DNA of 46,705 nt from Aquiluna sp. (lineage in GTDB: Bacteria > Actinomycetota > Actinomycetes > Actinomycetales > Microbacteriaceae), in NCBI GenBank assembly GCA_029241985.1, contig JAQWUU010000035.1:1-46705 (forward strand). The letters run 5' to 3'. The notes beneath the pieces were generated by a model that saw only the letters and a list, made by a program, of their open reading frames with translations, did no database searches and was not told where the DNA came from. Shown here in pieces: positions 25,127 through 33,030 of the stretch (position 1 is its first letter; each line of letters begins with the position of its first letter). Made by a program: the position numbers and the translations under genes.

Positions 25127-26376
25127 GCAACACCGTGGCTACTGAGGTAAAGGTTGGTTTTAAATCTCCGATTGTTATGGGCTCAATTGGGCTTTTGACA
25201 ATTGTTTTTATGGGTTTTCTAGGCAGAGAAGGGATGGTTGGGTTTGAAATCTCGCGAAGGCAGGATGTAATCCAGGTCCCAGCTCTAGATATCGATTCCA
25301 GCACATTGGGTATTATCTCGGGCGTTCTGATGCTGGCAATTAGCGGGTTCTCGCTTTACCGATCAATGCAGAACCAGAAAACCCCAATTTGGGTTTCTTC
25401 CATTTATGGCCTAATCGGCGTGACTGCGCTGCTCGGTTGGCTTGCTGCTGAAGGCACGGTTCCAATCGCTTTCATCGCCGGTACTGCCCTTGTGTTGGCT
25501 GTTCCCATCATTCTTGGAGCTATGGCTGGAATCATGAGCGAGCGCGTTGGTATTACCAACATCGCCATCGAAGGTCAGTTGCTGACCGGGGCGTTTATGG
25601 CTGCCGTGGTCTCATCTATTACCAAGAGCTACTTGCTTGGCACTCTCTCGGCGATGTTTGCTGCTGCTTTGTTGTCGATGGTTCTAGCAGTCTTTTCCAT
25701 CAAGTTCTTGGCCCAGCAAATCATCGTTGGTGTCGTGTTGAACGTGCTTGTGATTGGAATCACAAACTTCCTTTATCAACAGTGGTTGACTGAGGATGCT
25801 GAAAATGTCAACTTCCCAGGAACTTTGGACATCATCAGGATTCCAGTGCTCAGCGACATTCCATTGCTTGGCCCAATATTCTTTGAGAATCGAATCACTG
25901 TTTTCTTGGCGATTTTGATTGTTCCCACAATTTGGTTTGTACTGTTCAAGACCAGGTTGGGATTGCGCGCTAGAGCGGTTGGAGAGCATCCGCTAGCCGC
26001 AGACACTGTTGGAATCGGTGTCGGTCGGACTAGGTTCTGGTGGGTGACCATCGGTGGCTCGATTGCAGGCTTGGGTGGCGCAGCTCTAACGATTGGTAAC
26101 GCCGGAGCATTCGGGCGTGAAATGTCAGGTGGCTTCGGTTTCATTGCTCTCGCGGTTGTTATTTTGGGACGCTGGCACCCTATTTCGGCTGCCCTTGCCG
26201 CATTGCTATTCGGGTTTTCAATCATCCTGCGTGTCTGGGCGAACCAGGTCAGCCCTGGAATTCCGACGGACTTCATCACGATGGTTCCTTATCTGGTGAC
26301 GATCATCGCTGTTGTTGGATTTGTGGGTCAATCAAGGCCGCCAAAGGCCTTGGCCGTCCCTTATGTGAAGGGGTAG
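25123..26376 (+). CDS. Nucleoside ABC importer permease 2
   Basis: 417 residues; GTG start in a GTGA overlap with permease 1. Family segments: GIMSERVGITNIAIEGQLLTGAF and GLRARAVGEHPLAADTVGIGV (the coupling loop to the ATPase). About ten hydrophobic helices. It corresponds to the YufQ-type second permease. The stop is directly followed by TTG-ATG of cdd, so the enzyme genes are in the same message. Confidence 0.93.
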   Translation: MSNTVATEVKVGFKSPIVMGSIGLLTIVFMGFLGREGMVGFEISRRQDVIQVPALDIDSSTLGIISGVLMLAISGFSLYRSMQNQKTPIWVSSIYGLIGVTALLGWLAAEGTVPIAFIAGTALVLAVPIILGAMAGIMSERVGITNIAIEGQLLTGAFMAAVVSSITKSYLLGTLSAMFAAALLSMVLAVFSIKFLAQQIIVGVVLNVLVIGITNFLYQQWLTEDAENVNFPGTLDIIRIPVLSDIPLLGPIFFENRITVFLAILIVPTIWFVLFKTRLGLRARAVGEHPLAADTVGIGVGRTRFWWVTIGGSIAGLGGAALTIGNAGAFGREMSGGFGFIALAVVILGRWHPISAALAALLFGFSIILRVWANQVSPGIPTDFITMVPYLVTIIAVVGFVGQSRPPKALAVPYVKG

Positions 26377-26379
26377 TTG

Positions 26380-26772
26380 ATGTCTGTCGATTGGAAGGCC
26401 CTGACTCAACGGGCAATTGACGTGTTGCCTCACTCTTACTCGCCATACTCGCAGTTTCCAGTCGGAGCAGCTGCAATCTGTGATGACGGAAGAGTAATCA
26501 CGGGTGTGAACGTAGAGAATGCCTCTTATGGGCTCGGTCTGTGTGCCGAATGTTCTCTGGTGAGTGAACTCTTCCGCACCGGTGGCGGGAAACTCGTTGC
26601 CTTTGCGTGTGTCGATGGCAAGGGCGAGCCCCTGATGCCTTGCGGTCGCTGTCGACAGCTTCTCTATGAACACTCTGCTGAAGGCATGCTTCTGCAGACC
26701 ATCTCTGGCATAAAGACGATTAACGAGGTATTGCCAGATGCCTTTGGACCGGAAGACCTCAATAACAAATGA
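26380..26772 (+). CDS. cdd: Cytidine deaminase
   Basis: 130 residues. Deaminates cytidine and deoxycytidine to uridine and deoxyuridine. The zinc site is complete: CAEC (Cys55, catalytic Glu57) and PCGRC (Cys88, Cys91); VENASYG near 46-51 binds the ribose. A TTG directly before the ATG could start it, but ATG at 26380 is 6 bases after AAGGGG. The stop overlaps deoA as ATGA. With deoA and add it follows the importer, so imported nucleosides can be processed at once. Confidence 0.95.
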   Translation: MSVDWKALTQRAIDVLPHSYSPYSQFPVGAAAICDDGRVITGVNVENASYGLGLCAECSLVSELFRTGGGKLVAFACVDGKGEPLMPCGRCRQLLYEHSAEGMLLQTISGIKTINEVLPDAFGPEDLNNK

Positions 26773-28046
26773 GCTTTAGCGCAGTGGAACTGATAATCAA
26801 AAAGCGAGAGCACGGCACGCTTTCCACCAAAGAAATCAACTGGTTGGTTGATAACTACACCTCTGGCGTCGTGGCTGACGAGCAGATGTCAGCAATGGCG
26901 ATGGCGATTTTATTGAACGGCATGAACCGCGAAGAAATCAGGGACCTGACCATGGCAATGATTGCCTCTGGTGAGCGCCTGGATTTTTCAGGCCTTTCCG
27001 CGCCAACCGCTGACAAGCACTCAACCGGTGGCGTTGGCGACAAGATCACTCTTCCACTTGCCCCGTTGGTGGCTTCTTATGGTGTTGCCGTTCCTCAGCT
27101 CAGTGGCAGAGGTTTGGGTCACACCGGTGGAACGCTGGACAAGCTTGAAGCAATTCCGGGCTGGCAAGCAAGCATGTCAAACACTGAGCTTTACAGTCAA
27201 CTGGCTGAAGTAGGTGCGGTAATTTGCGCGGCTGGCAAGGGCCTAGCACCTGCAGATAGAAAACTTTATTCACTAAGAGATGTCACTGGCACTGTCGAGG
27301 CAATCCCTCTGATTGCCTCATCGATCATGAGCAAGAAAATCGCAGAGGGCACCTCAGCGCTCGTACTTGATGTGAAGGTTGGCTCTGGAGCCTTCATGAA
27401 AACACTAGATCGGGCCACTGAACTAGCGACAGTTCTGGTGCAGCTAGGAAAAGATGCAGGTGTCAACACCTCGGCCTTTTTGACTGACATGTCCACACCG
27501 CTTGGTAAGAAAATCGGTAACTCTCTAGAAGTAGAAGAATCTATCGAGGTCCTTTCTGGTGGCGGCCCGGAGGACGTCATTGAACTCACGGTCGAGCTTG
27601 CCAAAGAGATGCTAAAGCTTGCAGGGGTCACTGATGTTGACCCTAGAGAAAACCTTGCCAATGGCAAAGCACTGGATGTTTGGCGCAGGATGATCAAGGC
27701 GCAGGGCGGAGATCCAGACGCCGCCCTTCCAAAGGCAGAAAATTGGCATGTAATTAGAGCAACTGAATCCGGCTACGTATCTGAACTTGAAGCCCTGAGC
27801 ATCGGTGTCGCCTCTTGGAGACTCGGGGCTGGCCGAGAACGCAAAGAAGACAATGTTCAGTTTGGTGCAGGAATTGAGCTGCATGCTCAGATTGGTGACA
27901 AAGTTAATGCTGGCGATCCGGTTATGACTCTCTATACCGAGACTCCAGAACGCTTCGAAAGAGCGATCGCTCTTGCCGAGGAGGCCATCGCAATTCAGGA
28001 CCAGAAACCCAGTGAGCGTAAACTGATTCTCGGGCGAGTTAGTTAG
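26769..28046 (+). CDS. deoA: Thymidine (pyrimidine-nucleoside) phosphorylase
   Basis: 425 residues. It splits thymidine, deoxyuridine and perhaps uridine with phosphate into base and (deoxy)ribose-1-phosphate. KHSTGGVGDK is the phosphate-binding motif; the SGRGLGHTGGTLDKLE block is the family signature, and a C-terminal PYNP domain is present. Coupled to cdd by ATGA. Its sugar phosphate product needs a phosphopentomutase; the mutase at 30508-32145 is the local candidate. Confidence 0.96.
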   Translation: MSFSAVELIIKKREHGTLSTKEINWLVDNYTSGVVADEQMSAMAMAILLNGMNREEIRDLTMAMIASGERLDFSGLSAPTADKHSTGGVGDKITLPLAPLVASYGVAVPQLSGRGLGHTGGTLDKLEAIPGWQASMSNTELYSQLAEVGAVICAAGKGLAPADRKLYSLRDVTGTVEAIPLIASSIMSKKIAEGTSALVLDVKVGSGAFMKTLDRATELATVLVQLGKDAGVNTSAFLTDMSTPLGKKIGNSLEVEESIEVLSGGGPEDVIELTVELAKEMLKLAGVTDVDPRENLANGKALDVWRRMIKAQGGDPDAALPKAENWHVIRATESGYVSELEALSIGVASWRLGAGRERKEDNVQFGAGIELHAQIGDKVNAGDPVMTLYTETPERFERAIALAEEAIAIQDQKPSERKLILGRVS

Positions 28047-28053
28047 GGACAAC

Positions 28054-29145
28054 ATGGACATCGCATCACTGCCAAAAATTTCACTGCATGATCACTTGGA
28101 TGGTGGCCTCAGGCCTCAGACAATTATTGAGCTTGCACAGGAAAATGGCCACGAGCTGCCTATGAACAATGCTCTGGACTTGGCCAAATGGTTTTCCAAG
28201 AATGCGAATTCAGGTTCCTTGGAGCGTTATTTGTCGACCTTTGAGCACACAGTTGGAGTCATGCAGACTGCCGCCAGCCTTGAAAGAGTGGCCTACGAAG
28301 CCGTCATGGACTTGGCAGAAGAGAACGTAATCTACGCTGAGTATCGCTATGCGCCGGAGCAGCATTTACAGCGCGGACTCTCAATGGACGAGGTTGTGGA
28401 GGCGGTCCAAGACGGGCTAGAGCGCGGTATGGCCGAGGTCAATCACTCCGGTGGATTTATTCGCACGGGGCAGATCATCACCGCCATGCGTCATGTAGAC
28501 CGGGCACTGGAGGTGGCAGAGCTAGCTGTCAGGCACCGAAATAACGGTGTCGTAGGTTTTGACATCGCGGGCGCTGAAGAGGGCTTTCTGCCTTCTCGGC
28601 ATAAGGTCGCGTTTGACTATCTTGCAGTCGAGCTATTCCCTTGCACTATCCATGCTGGAGAGGGCAGCGGGATTGAGTCAATCAAGGACGCAATTGTCAC
28701 CGGTCGCGCCCTAAGGCTTGGCCACGGAGTCCGTCTGGTTGAGGACATTATGTTCTCCAGAACCGAGGGCGAAACTGATCTTGTGGTGTTGGGTCCAGTT
28801 GCTCAGTGGGTTCATGACAGGCAAATAATCCTTGAGGTCTCACCTTCTTCAAACCTACAAACCGGAGCATTCAGCATGCTCGGTGACACAATGGCAGACC
28901 ACCCAATTGACATTCTTTACGACCTTGGATTTAACGTGACTGTCAACACCGATAATCGCCTGATGAGTGCAACCAACATCACCCAGGAGATGCAAATCCT
29001 TGTTGACACTTTTTCCTACACGCTTGAAGACTTAGAACAACTTCAGATAAATGCAGCGGACGGCGCATTCCAGGCCCACGGCGAGCGTGAAGAGTTGATC
29101 GCCATTATCCAGGAGGGCTTCGCCGAGGCTCGTTGTGAAAAGTAG
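28054..29145 (+). CDS. add: Adenosine deaminase
   Basis: 363 residues. Converts adenosine and deoxyadenosine to inosine and deoxyinosine. SLHDHLDGGL gives the metal ligands His12 and His14, HAGEG the catalytic Glu region, RLGHGVRL a further His and TVNTDNRLMS the metal-binding Asp; HDHLDG is the bacterial form of the usual HxHLDG. AGGGA precedes the ATG. The inosine made can go to the purine nucleoside phosphorylase gene further on. The last 11 bases overlap the PTS IIA gene. Confidence 0.96.
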   Translation: MDIASLPKISLHDHLDGGLRPQTIIELAQENGHELPMNNALDLAKWFSKNANSGSLERYLSTFEHTVGVMQTAASLERVAYEAVMDLAEENVIYAEYRYAPEQHLQRGLSMDEVVEAVQDGLERGMAEVNHSGGFIRTGQIITAMRHVDRALEVAELAVRHRNNGVVGFDIAGAEEGFLPSRHKVAFDYLAVELFPCTIHAGEGSGIESIKDAIVTGRALRLGHGVRLVEDIMFSRTEGETDLVVLGPVAQWVHDRQIILEVSPSSNLQTGAFSMLGDTMADHPIDILYDLGFNVTVNTDNRLMSATNITQEMQILVDTFSYTLEDLEQLQINAADGAFQAHGEREELIAIIQEGFAEARCEK

Positions 29146-29584
29146 TTACTTCGCTCCTGGCTCCATAGCTATTCAGGAAAACTGCCCGAGCTTTCAGGTC
29201 GCAGTTACTAGCGCGACACTGTTGCTTGTCGAAACAGGCAGCGCACACAAGGGCTATGTCTCGGAGGTGCAGAATGTGCTTGAAGAGTTAGGCCCATATT
29301 TCGTTGTCGCCCCTGGATTGGCAATTGCTCACGCCAAGCTGTCGGCCGCAATCCAGCGCCCTGCAATGGCTCTACTGAAACTTACTGAGCCGGTCACTTC
29401 TGGTTCTCACAACGATCCAGTTTCTCTGGTGTTTGCGATGTGCTCGCCAGACAGCATCTCTCACCTGGAAATGCTCGCTGAGTTCGGCGAACTCATGAGT
29501 CGTGACGGCATTATTAACAATTTATTAAATGCTTCTGCAGAGGGCGTTATCCGCGAAATCTTGAGCTCTCATTTGATTGAATAG
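29135..29584 (+). CDS. PTS EIIA-like protein (mannitol/ascorbate-type IIA)
   Basis: 149 residues. Looks like the PTS_EIIA_2 domain: APGLAIAHAK holds His66, the expected phosphoryl acceptor (the family has GxAxPH). The usual Pro before the His is Ala here. GTG start at 29135, with GAGG six bases upstream, inside the end of add. Followed at once by an IIB-like gene; no IIC permease lies nearby. Position in a nucleoside salvage operon suggests a regulatory or phosphorelay role, or a permease encoded elsewhere. Domain call good, function open. Confidence 0.8.
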   Translation: MKSSYFAPGSIAIQENCPSFQVAVTSATLLLVETGSAHKGYVSEVQNVLEELGPYFVVAPGLAIAHAKLSAAIQRPAMALLKLTEPVTSGSHNDPVSLVFAMCSPDSISHLEMLAEFGELMSRDGIINNLLNASAEGVIREILSSHLIE

Positions 29585-29588
29585 ACGC

Positions 29589-29861
29589 ATGTTGATTTAT
29601 GCGGTGTGTGGCGCTGGTATTGGTACAAGTGTCCTTTTGAAGGCAAACGCCGAACGAGCCCTGTCGATGTTGGGAATTGGGGCAGAGGTGCAAGCTGTCT
29701 CGATTGCGGATGCCAGAGGAACTCATCGCATGGCTCAGGTAGTGCTAGCTACTCCCGAGATTGTTGATCAGCTAACCGGCATTCCTGCGGAGATAATCGC
29801 CATCAAGAACATCTTCGACTTGGCTGAGCTTGGAGAAAAACTTAAGGAAAGCCTCGGCTAG
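29589..29861 (+). CDS. PTS EIIB-like protein (lactose/ascorbate-type IIB)
   Basis: 90 residues from ATG at 29589; an in-frame TTG at 29577 would add NRR-type residues not seen in the family. YAVCGAGIGTS with Cys7 is the phospho-cysteine P-loop of small IIB proteins, and the length is typical. It begins 4 bases after the IIA stop. Its own TAG stop forms the first three bases of a TAGTCT hexamer that may be the promoter of the next gene. Without a IIC the transport role is unproved. Confidence 0.8.
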   Translation: MLIYAVCGAGIGTSVLLKANAERALSMLGIGAEVQAVSIADARGTHRMAQVVLATPEIVDQLTGIPAEIIAIKNIFDLAELGEKLKESLG

Positions 29862-29864
29862 TCT
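29859..29864 (+). promoter_or_regulatory. -10-like TAGTCT, leaderless promoter of the PPOX-family gene
   Basis: TAGTCT, TGGGTA, ATG: a spacing of 6. The TAG is also the stop codon of the IIB gene. No Shine-Dalgarno. Confidence 0.5.
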
Positions 29865-29870
29865 TGGGTA

Positions 29871-30530
29871 ATGACCAAGCCCGGCTCCACAGAGCGCACC
29901 ACGCTAAAACGGCAGCCCGATAAAGCATCTGACAGACAGTCGGACCTACATAGCATTTTGGATGACAACCTAGTGGCACATGTTGGGGTCGTAATTGATT
30001 CAGCCCCACTGGTGATCCCAATGGCTTATGGTCGCAGCGATAATGTCATTTACCTACACGGATCTTCAGGTTCCAGGCTGATGCGTCATTTGGCCAACGA
30101 GCCGGAAGTTTGTGTATCGATAACGGAACTAAACGCTCTGAAGGTGGCACGCAGTACTTTCAACTCTGGGATGCACTATCGGGCCGTAATGATTTTTGGA
30201 AAAGCGAAACTTGTTCCTAGCGAGGAAAGGCAGCTTGCACTCGACGTGGTCAGCAATGCACTTATTCCTGGACGGGTCCAGGAAGCAAGGCCGACCACTA
30301 ACAAGGAGGTCGCCGCCACCCTGATTATGAGCCTTTCACTTGATGAAGCCTCTGTAAAGATCGCAGTTAACGAGGTTGATGACCCTGAGGAAGACCTGAA
30401 CAAGGGTTACTGGGCAGGAACAATTCCATTGAACACGAGTGCCGTTTCTCCGATCCCTGCTGATGAAGAATCTCGGTCACTGCCGGTTCCAGAAAGTGTG
30501 AAGCGCTTTATTGCAAAGCACTCAAAGTAG
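29871..30530 (+). CDS. Pyridoxamine 5'-phosphate oxidase-family flavin-binding protein
   Basis: 219 residues. N-terminal R(Q)PDKASDRQSDLHSILDD, then a split-barrel with VIPMAYGR and LHGSSGSRLMRHL, typical of the small actinobacterial group of flavin/nucleotide-binding proteins related to PNPOx and NimA. Its substrate is not known; it is not the PdxH enzyme of vitamin B6 synthesis. ATG 29871 is 6 bases after TAGTCT, suggesting a separate transcription unit from the nucleoside operon. The last 23 bases overlap the convergent mutase gene. Confidence 0.82.
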   Translation: MTKPGSTERTTLKRQPDKASDRQSDLHSILDDNLVAHVGVVIDSAPLVIPMAYGRSDNVIYLHGSSGSRLMRHLANEPEVCVSITELNALKVARSTFNSGMHYRAVMIFGKAKLVPSEERQLALDVVSNALIPGRVQEARPTTNKEVAATLIMSLSLDEASVKIAVNEVDDPEEDLNKGYWAGTIPLNTSAVSPIPADEESRSLPVPESVKRFIAKHSK

Positions 30531-32145
30531 TATTCGCCCAATTCTCAAGTTCAGCTAGAAGCTTTTTCGCTTCGTCGCTTGAAGAGGCGCCTGCTTGCAG
30601 GTAACACTTTAGTTTTGGCTCAGTCCCTGACGGGCGAATAATGATTTTAATGCGATCGTTCTGGAAGATGAGTGCATCAGTTTGCATCATGTCAGTTCGC
30701 GCTAGGTAGTCCTCGCTAGCTACCTGCAACCCCGCTATGACGATTGGCATGTCTTTGCGCAGCCCACTCATGATTTTGGAAATTGTGTCCAGGTTAGTCA
30801 CCCTGATTGAAACCTGTCCGGTTGCAACATGACCAAGAGCATCGGCAAGCTCGGCAAGCTTGTCGAGCAGGTTCTTGTTTTCATGGGCTAGCGAGACTGC
30901 CATTTCGGAGATTATAAGAGCGGCAGTAATGCCATCCTTGTCGGGCGTGTACTCGGGGTCGACACAGTAGCCAAGAGCCTCCTCGTAGCCGTAGCCCAAA
31001 TCTGGAACTTTAGAAATCCATTTGAATCCAGTCAGAGTCTGGGTATAGCTCACCCCGTGGTGTTCTGCCAGTGCTGTGAGGTCAGCTGAAACTATGGAAT
31101 TGGCGATGGCCTTTGAGTGAGGCGCCATCTCATTAGCTAACAGCAGGCCAACCTCGTCGCCGGTTAGCATTTGATATCCGCCACTGACCTTTACCGCTAC
31201 GGCGAGTCTGTCGGCGTCAGGGTCATTGGCGATAATAAGAGCGCTGTCAAGCGCTGTGGCTGTCTCGAATGCCAAGTCCATGGCGCCCTTTTCCTCTGGA
31301 TTTGGAAAAGCGACAGTTGGAAAGGCCCCATCCGGCTCGGCCTGTAGTTCCACCGGACTCACATTGAAACCAAGCTCTGCCATCAGTGGCTTGACCACTT
31401 TCCATCCAACACCGTGCAGCGCCGTATGCGTGATGTGAATCTTGGATCGGCGGCTAACCATGTCACCAGATTGACTAACCAGAGTTTTTGCCCGGTCAAT
31501 GTAATTCGCAATCTCTCTTTCGCCATAAGTTGAGTAGTCGCTCGATCGGGCTAAATCTGAAAGTTTCTTAGTCGCGGCTATCTTGGCTATCTGGTCAGCA
31601 ATTTCGGCATCCTGTGGAGGAACCAGCTGGCTACCACCGGTCGGCCCTCCCAGGTAGACCTTATAACCGTTGTCGCGCGGCGGATTGTGGCTCGCAGTGA
31701 CCACGACAGTGACGCTGGCATTTATTTTCCTGCCCGTGAAAGCTGCAACTGGGGTGGGGACGCACTCAGAAAAAAGGTGCGTAGTTATGCCGGCAGCAGC
31801 AAAGATTTCAGCGGTGTCTTTTGCAAACACATCTGAGTTGATTCGTCCGTCAAAGCCCACAACAGCGCTTAGTTCTCCATTGCTGTCCTTATAGACTTCA
31901 CGATTCACCTTGAGGAACTCAGCCAGTCCGGCTGCGGTTTGGCAAACGACCACCCTGTTCATCCTCGCGGGCCCTGCACCAAGTTCACCCCGCAGCCCAG
32001 CGGTTCCAAATGCGATTCTGTTTTCAAACCTGGAAGCCAGGGCAGTCAGGTCAGAGGTATCTATTAGCGCTTTGAGTTCGGCGCTGGTTTCTTGGTCTGG
32101 GTCTTGATCCAGCCAAGCCTGTGCCGAAGTTAATAGGTCGCTCAA
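30508..32145 (-). CDS. Phosphosugar mutase (phosphomannomutase/phosphopentomutase type)
   Basis: 545 residues, four-domain alpha-D-phosphohexomutase. Phosphoserine loop TASHNPPRDNGYKVY, metal loop NDPDADRLAV, sugar loop GYEEALGY and phosphate loop RPSGTEPKLK are all present. The length and motifs fit the PmmB/PGM2-like group, whose eukaryotic PGM2 members act on ribose-phosphates. Next to purine nucleoside phosphorylase and downstream of deoA/add, phosphopentomutase activity is the likelier job (inference); phosphomannomutase feeding the nearby ManC remains possible. TTG start at 32145 overlaps the phosphorylase stop as TTGA. Confidence 0.88.
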   Translation of the reverse strand: MSDLLTSAQAWLDQDPDQETSAELKALIDTSDLTALASRFENRIAFGTAGLRGELGAGPARMNRVVVCQTAAGLAEFLKVNREVYKDSNGELSAVVGFDGRINSDVFAKDTAEIFAAAGITTHLFSECVPTPVAAFTGRKINASVTVVVTASHNPPRDNGYKVYLGGPTGGSQLVPPQDAEIADQIAKIAATKKLSDLARSSDYSTYGEREIANYIDRAKTLVSQSGDMVSRRSKIHITHTALHGVGWKVVKPLMAELGFNVSPVELQAEPDGAFPTVAFPNPEEKGAMDLAFETATALDSALIIANDPDADRLAVAVKVSGGYQMLTGDEVGLLLANEMAPHSKAIANSIVSADLTALAEHHGVSYTQTLTGFKWISKVPDLGYGYEEALGYCVDPEYTPDKDGITAALIISEMAVSLAHENKNLLDKLAELADALGHVATGQVSIRVTNLDTISKIMSGLRKDMPIVIAGLQVASEDYLARTDMMQTDALIFQNDRIKIIIRPSGTEPKLKCYLQAGASSSDEAKKLLAELENWANTTLSALQ

Positions 32146-32963
32146 ATTTTTCCAACAATCTCAGCAAGCAACTTGGAAATTCTTGCCTCAGCGGCTTGCC
32201 CAGCCTCGATAACCTCGGAATGACTCAAAGGTGTGGATTGTATTCCGGCAGCGAGGTTTGTGATTAGAGACATTCCTAGAATTTCCATGCCGGACTCTCT
32301 GGCCGCAATTGCCTCCAAAGCGGTCGACATCCCAACAATGTCACCTCCGATGGTCTTAGCCATTTGAACTTCCGCAGGAGTCTCGTAGTGAGGACCGCGA
32401 AACTGAACGTAGACACCTTCGTCAAGCGAACTGTCGACCTCTCTAGCAATCGCCCTGAGCCTTTTGGAATAAAGGTCTGTCAGGTCCACGAAGTTGGCTC
32501 CTTCAAGTGGGCTCGAGGCAGTTAGGTTTATGTGATCTGAAATCAGCACCGATGCTCCGCCCGCCCATTCCGGTCTAATCCCACCAGCACCGTTGGTGAG
32601 AACCATTACTTTGGCTCCTGTTTTAGCCGCGGTTCTAACCGAGTGAACAACTGCTCTGACGCCATGGTTTTCATAGAAATGGGTCCTTGCCCCTATGACC
32701 AGTGCAAATTTTCCGTTTTGAAGCTTGATTGATCGAAGCGTGCCGCCATGACCGATCACGGCCGGCTTTGAGAATCCAATGATGTCGGCCGCCGGAATTT
32801 CACTGACGGTTTCACCCAGCAAATCTGCAGCCTTAGCCCAGCCTGAGCCTAGAGTTAGCGCGATCTGGTGCTCATCAACACCGGATTTATCTGCAATCTG
32901 GTCAGCTGCTTGCTGAGCGATTTGAAAGGGGTCAATATTCTCGTCTTCGAGTAAATGTCTCAT
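32142..32963 (-). CDS. Purine-nucleoside phosphorylase
   Basis: 273 residues from ATG at 32963; the longer frame upstream is not family sequence and overlaps the divergent promoter. Trimeric PNP type: TLGSGW, GHGGTLR, the ARTHFYENH active-site block, LTNGAGGI, RGPHYETPAE and GMSTALEAIAAR with the purine-binding residues. It cleaves inosine and guanosine to base and ribose-1-phosphate. ATG is 7 bases after TAGACT on the minus strand. Coupled to the mutase by TTGA, which fits conversion of its sugar phosphate product. Confidence 0.95.
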   Translation of the reverse strand: MRHLLEDENIDPFQIAQQAADQIADKSGVDEHQIALTLGSGWAKAADLLGETVSEIPAADIIGFSKPAVIGHGGTLRSIKLQNGKFALVIGARTHFYENHGVRAVVHSVRTAAKTGAKVMVLTNGAGGIRPEWAGGASVLISDHINLTASSPLEGANFVDLTDLYSKRLRAIAREVDSSLDEGVYVQFRGPHYETPAEVQMAKTIGGDIVGMSTALEAIAARESGMEILGMSLITNLAAGIQSTPLSHSEVIEAGQAAEARISKLLAEIVGKI

Positions 32964-32970
32964 GAACTTG

Positions 32971-32976
32971 AGTCTA
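32971..32976 (-). promoter_or_regulatory. -10-like TAGACT, leaderless promoter of the PNP gene
   Basis: Minus strand reads TAGACT, CAAGTTC, ATG. Spacing 7, no ribosome binding site. Fixes the start at 32963 instead of the longer open frame. Confidence 0.5.
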
Positions 32977-33030
32977 TCCAAGGCGAGCACCCCAGAAGTG
33001 GTGGACAATAGAGCAGTGATCGAATCAAAA

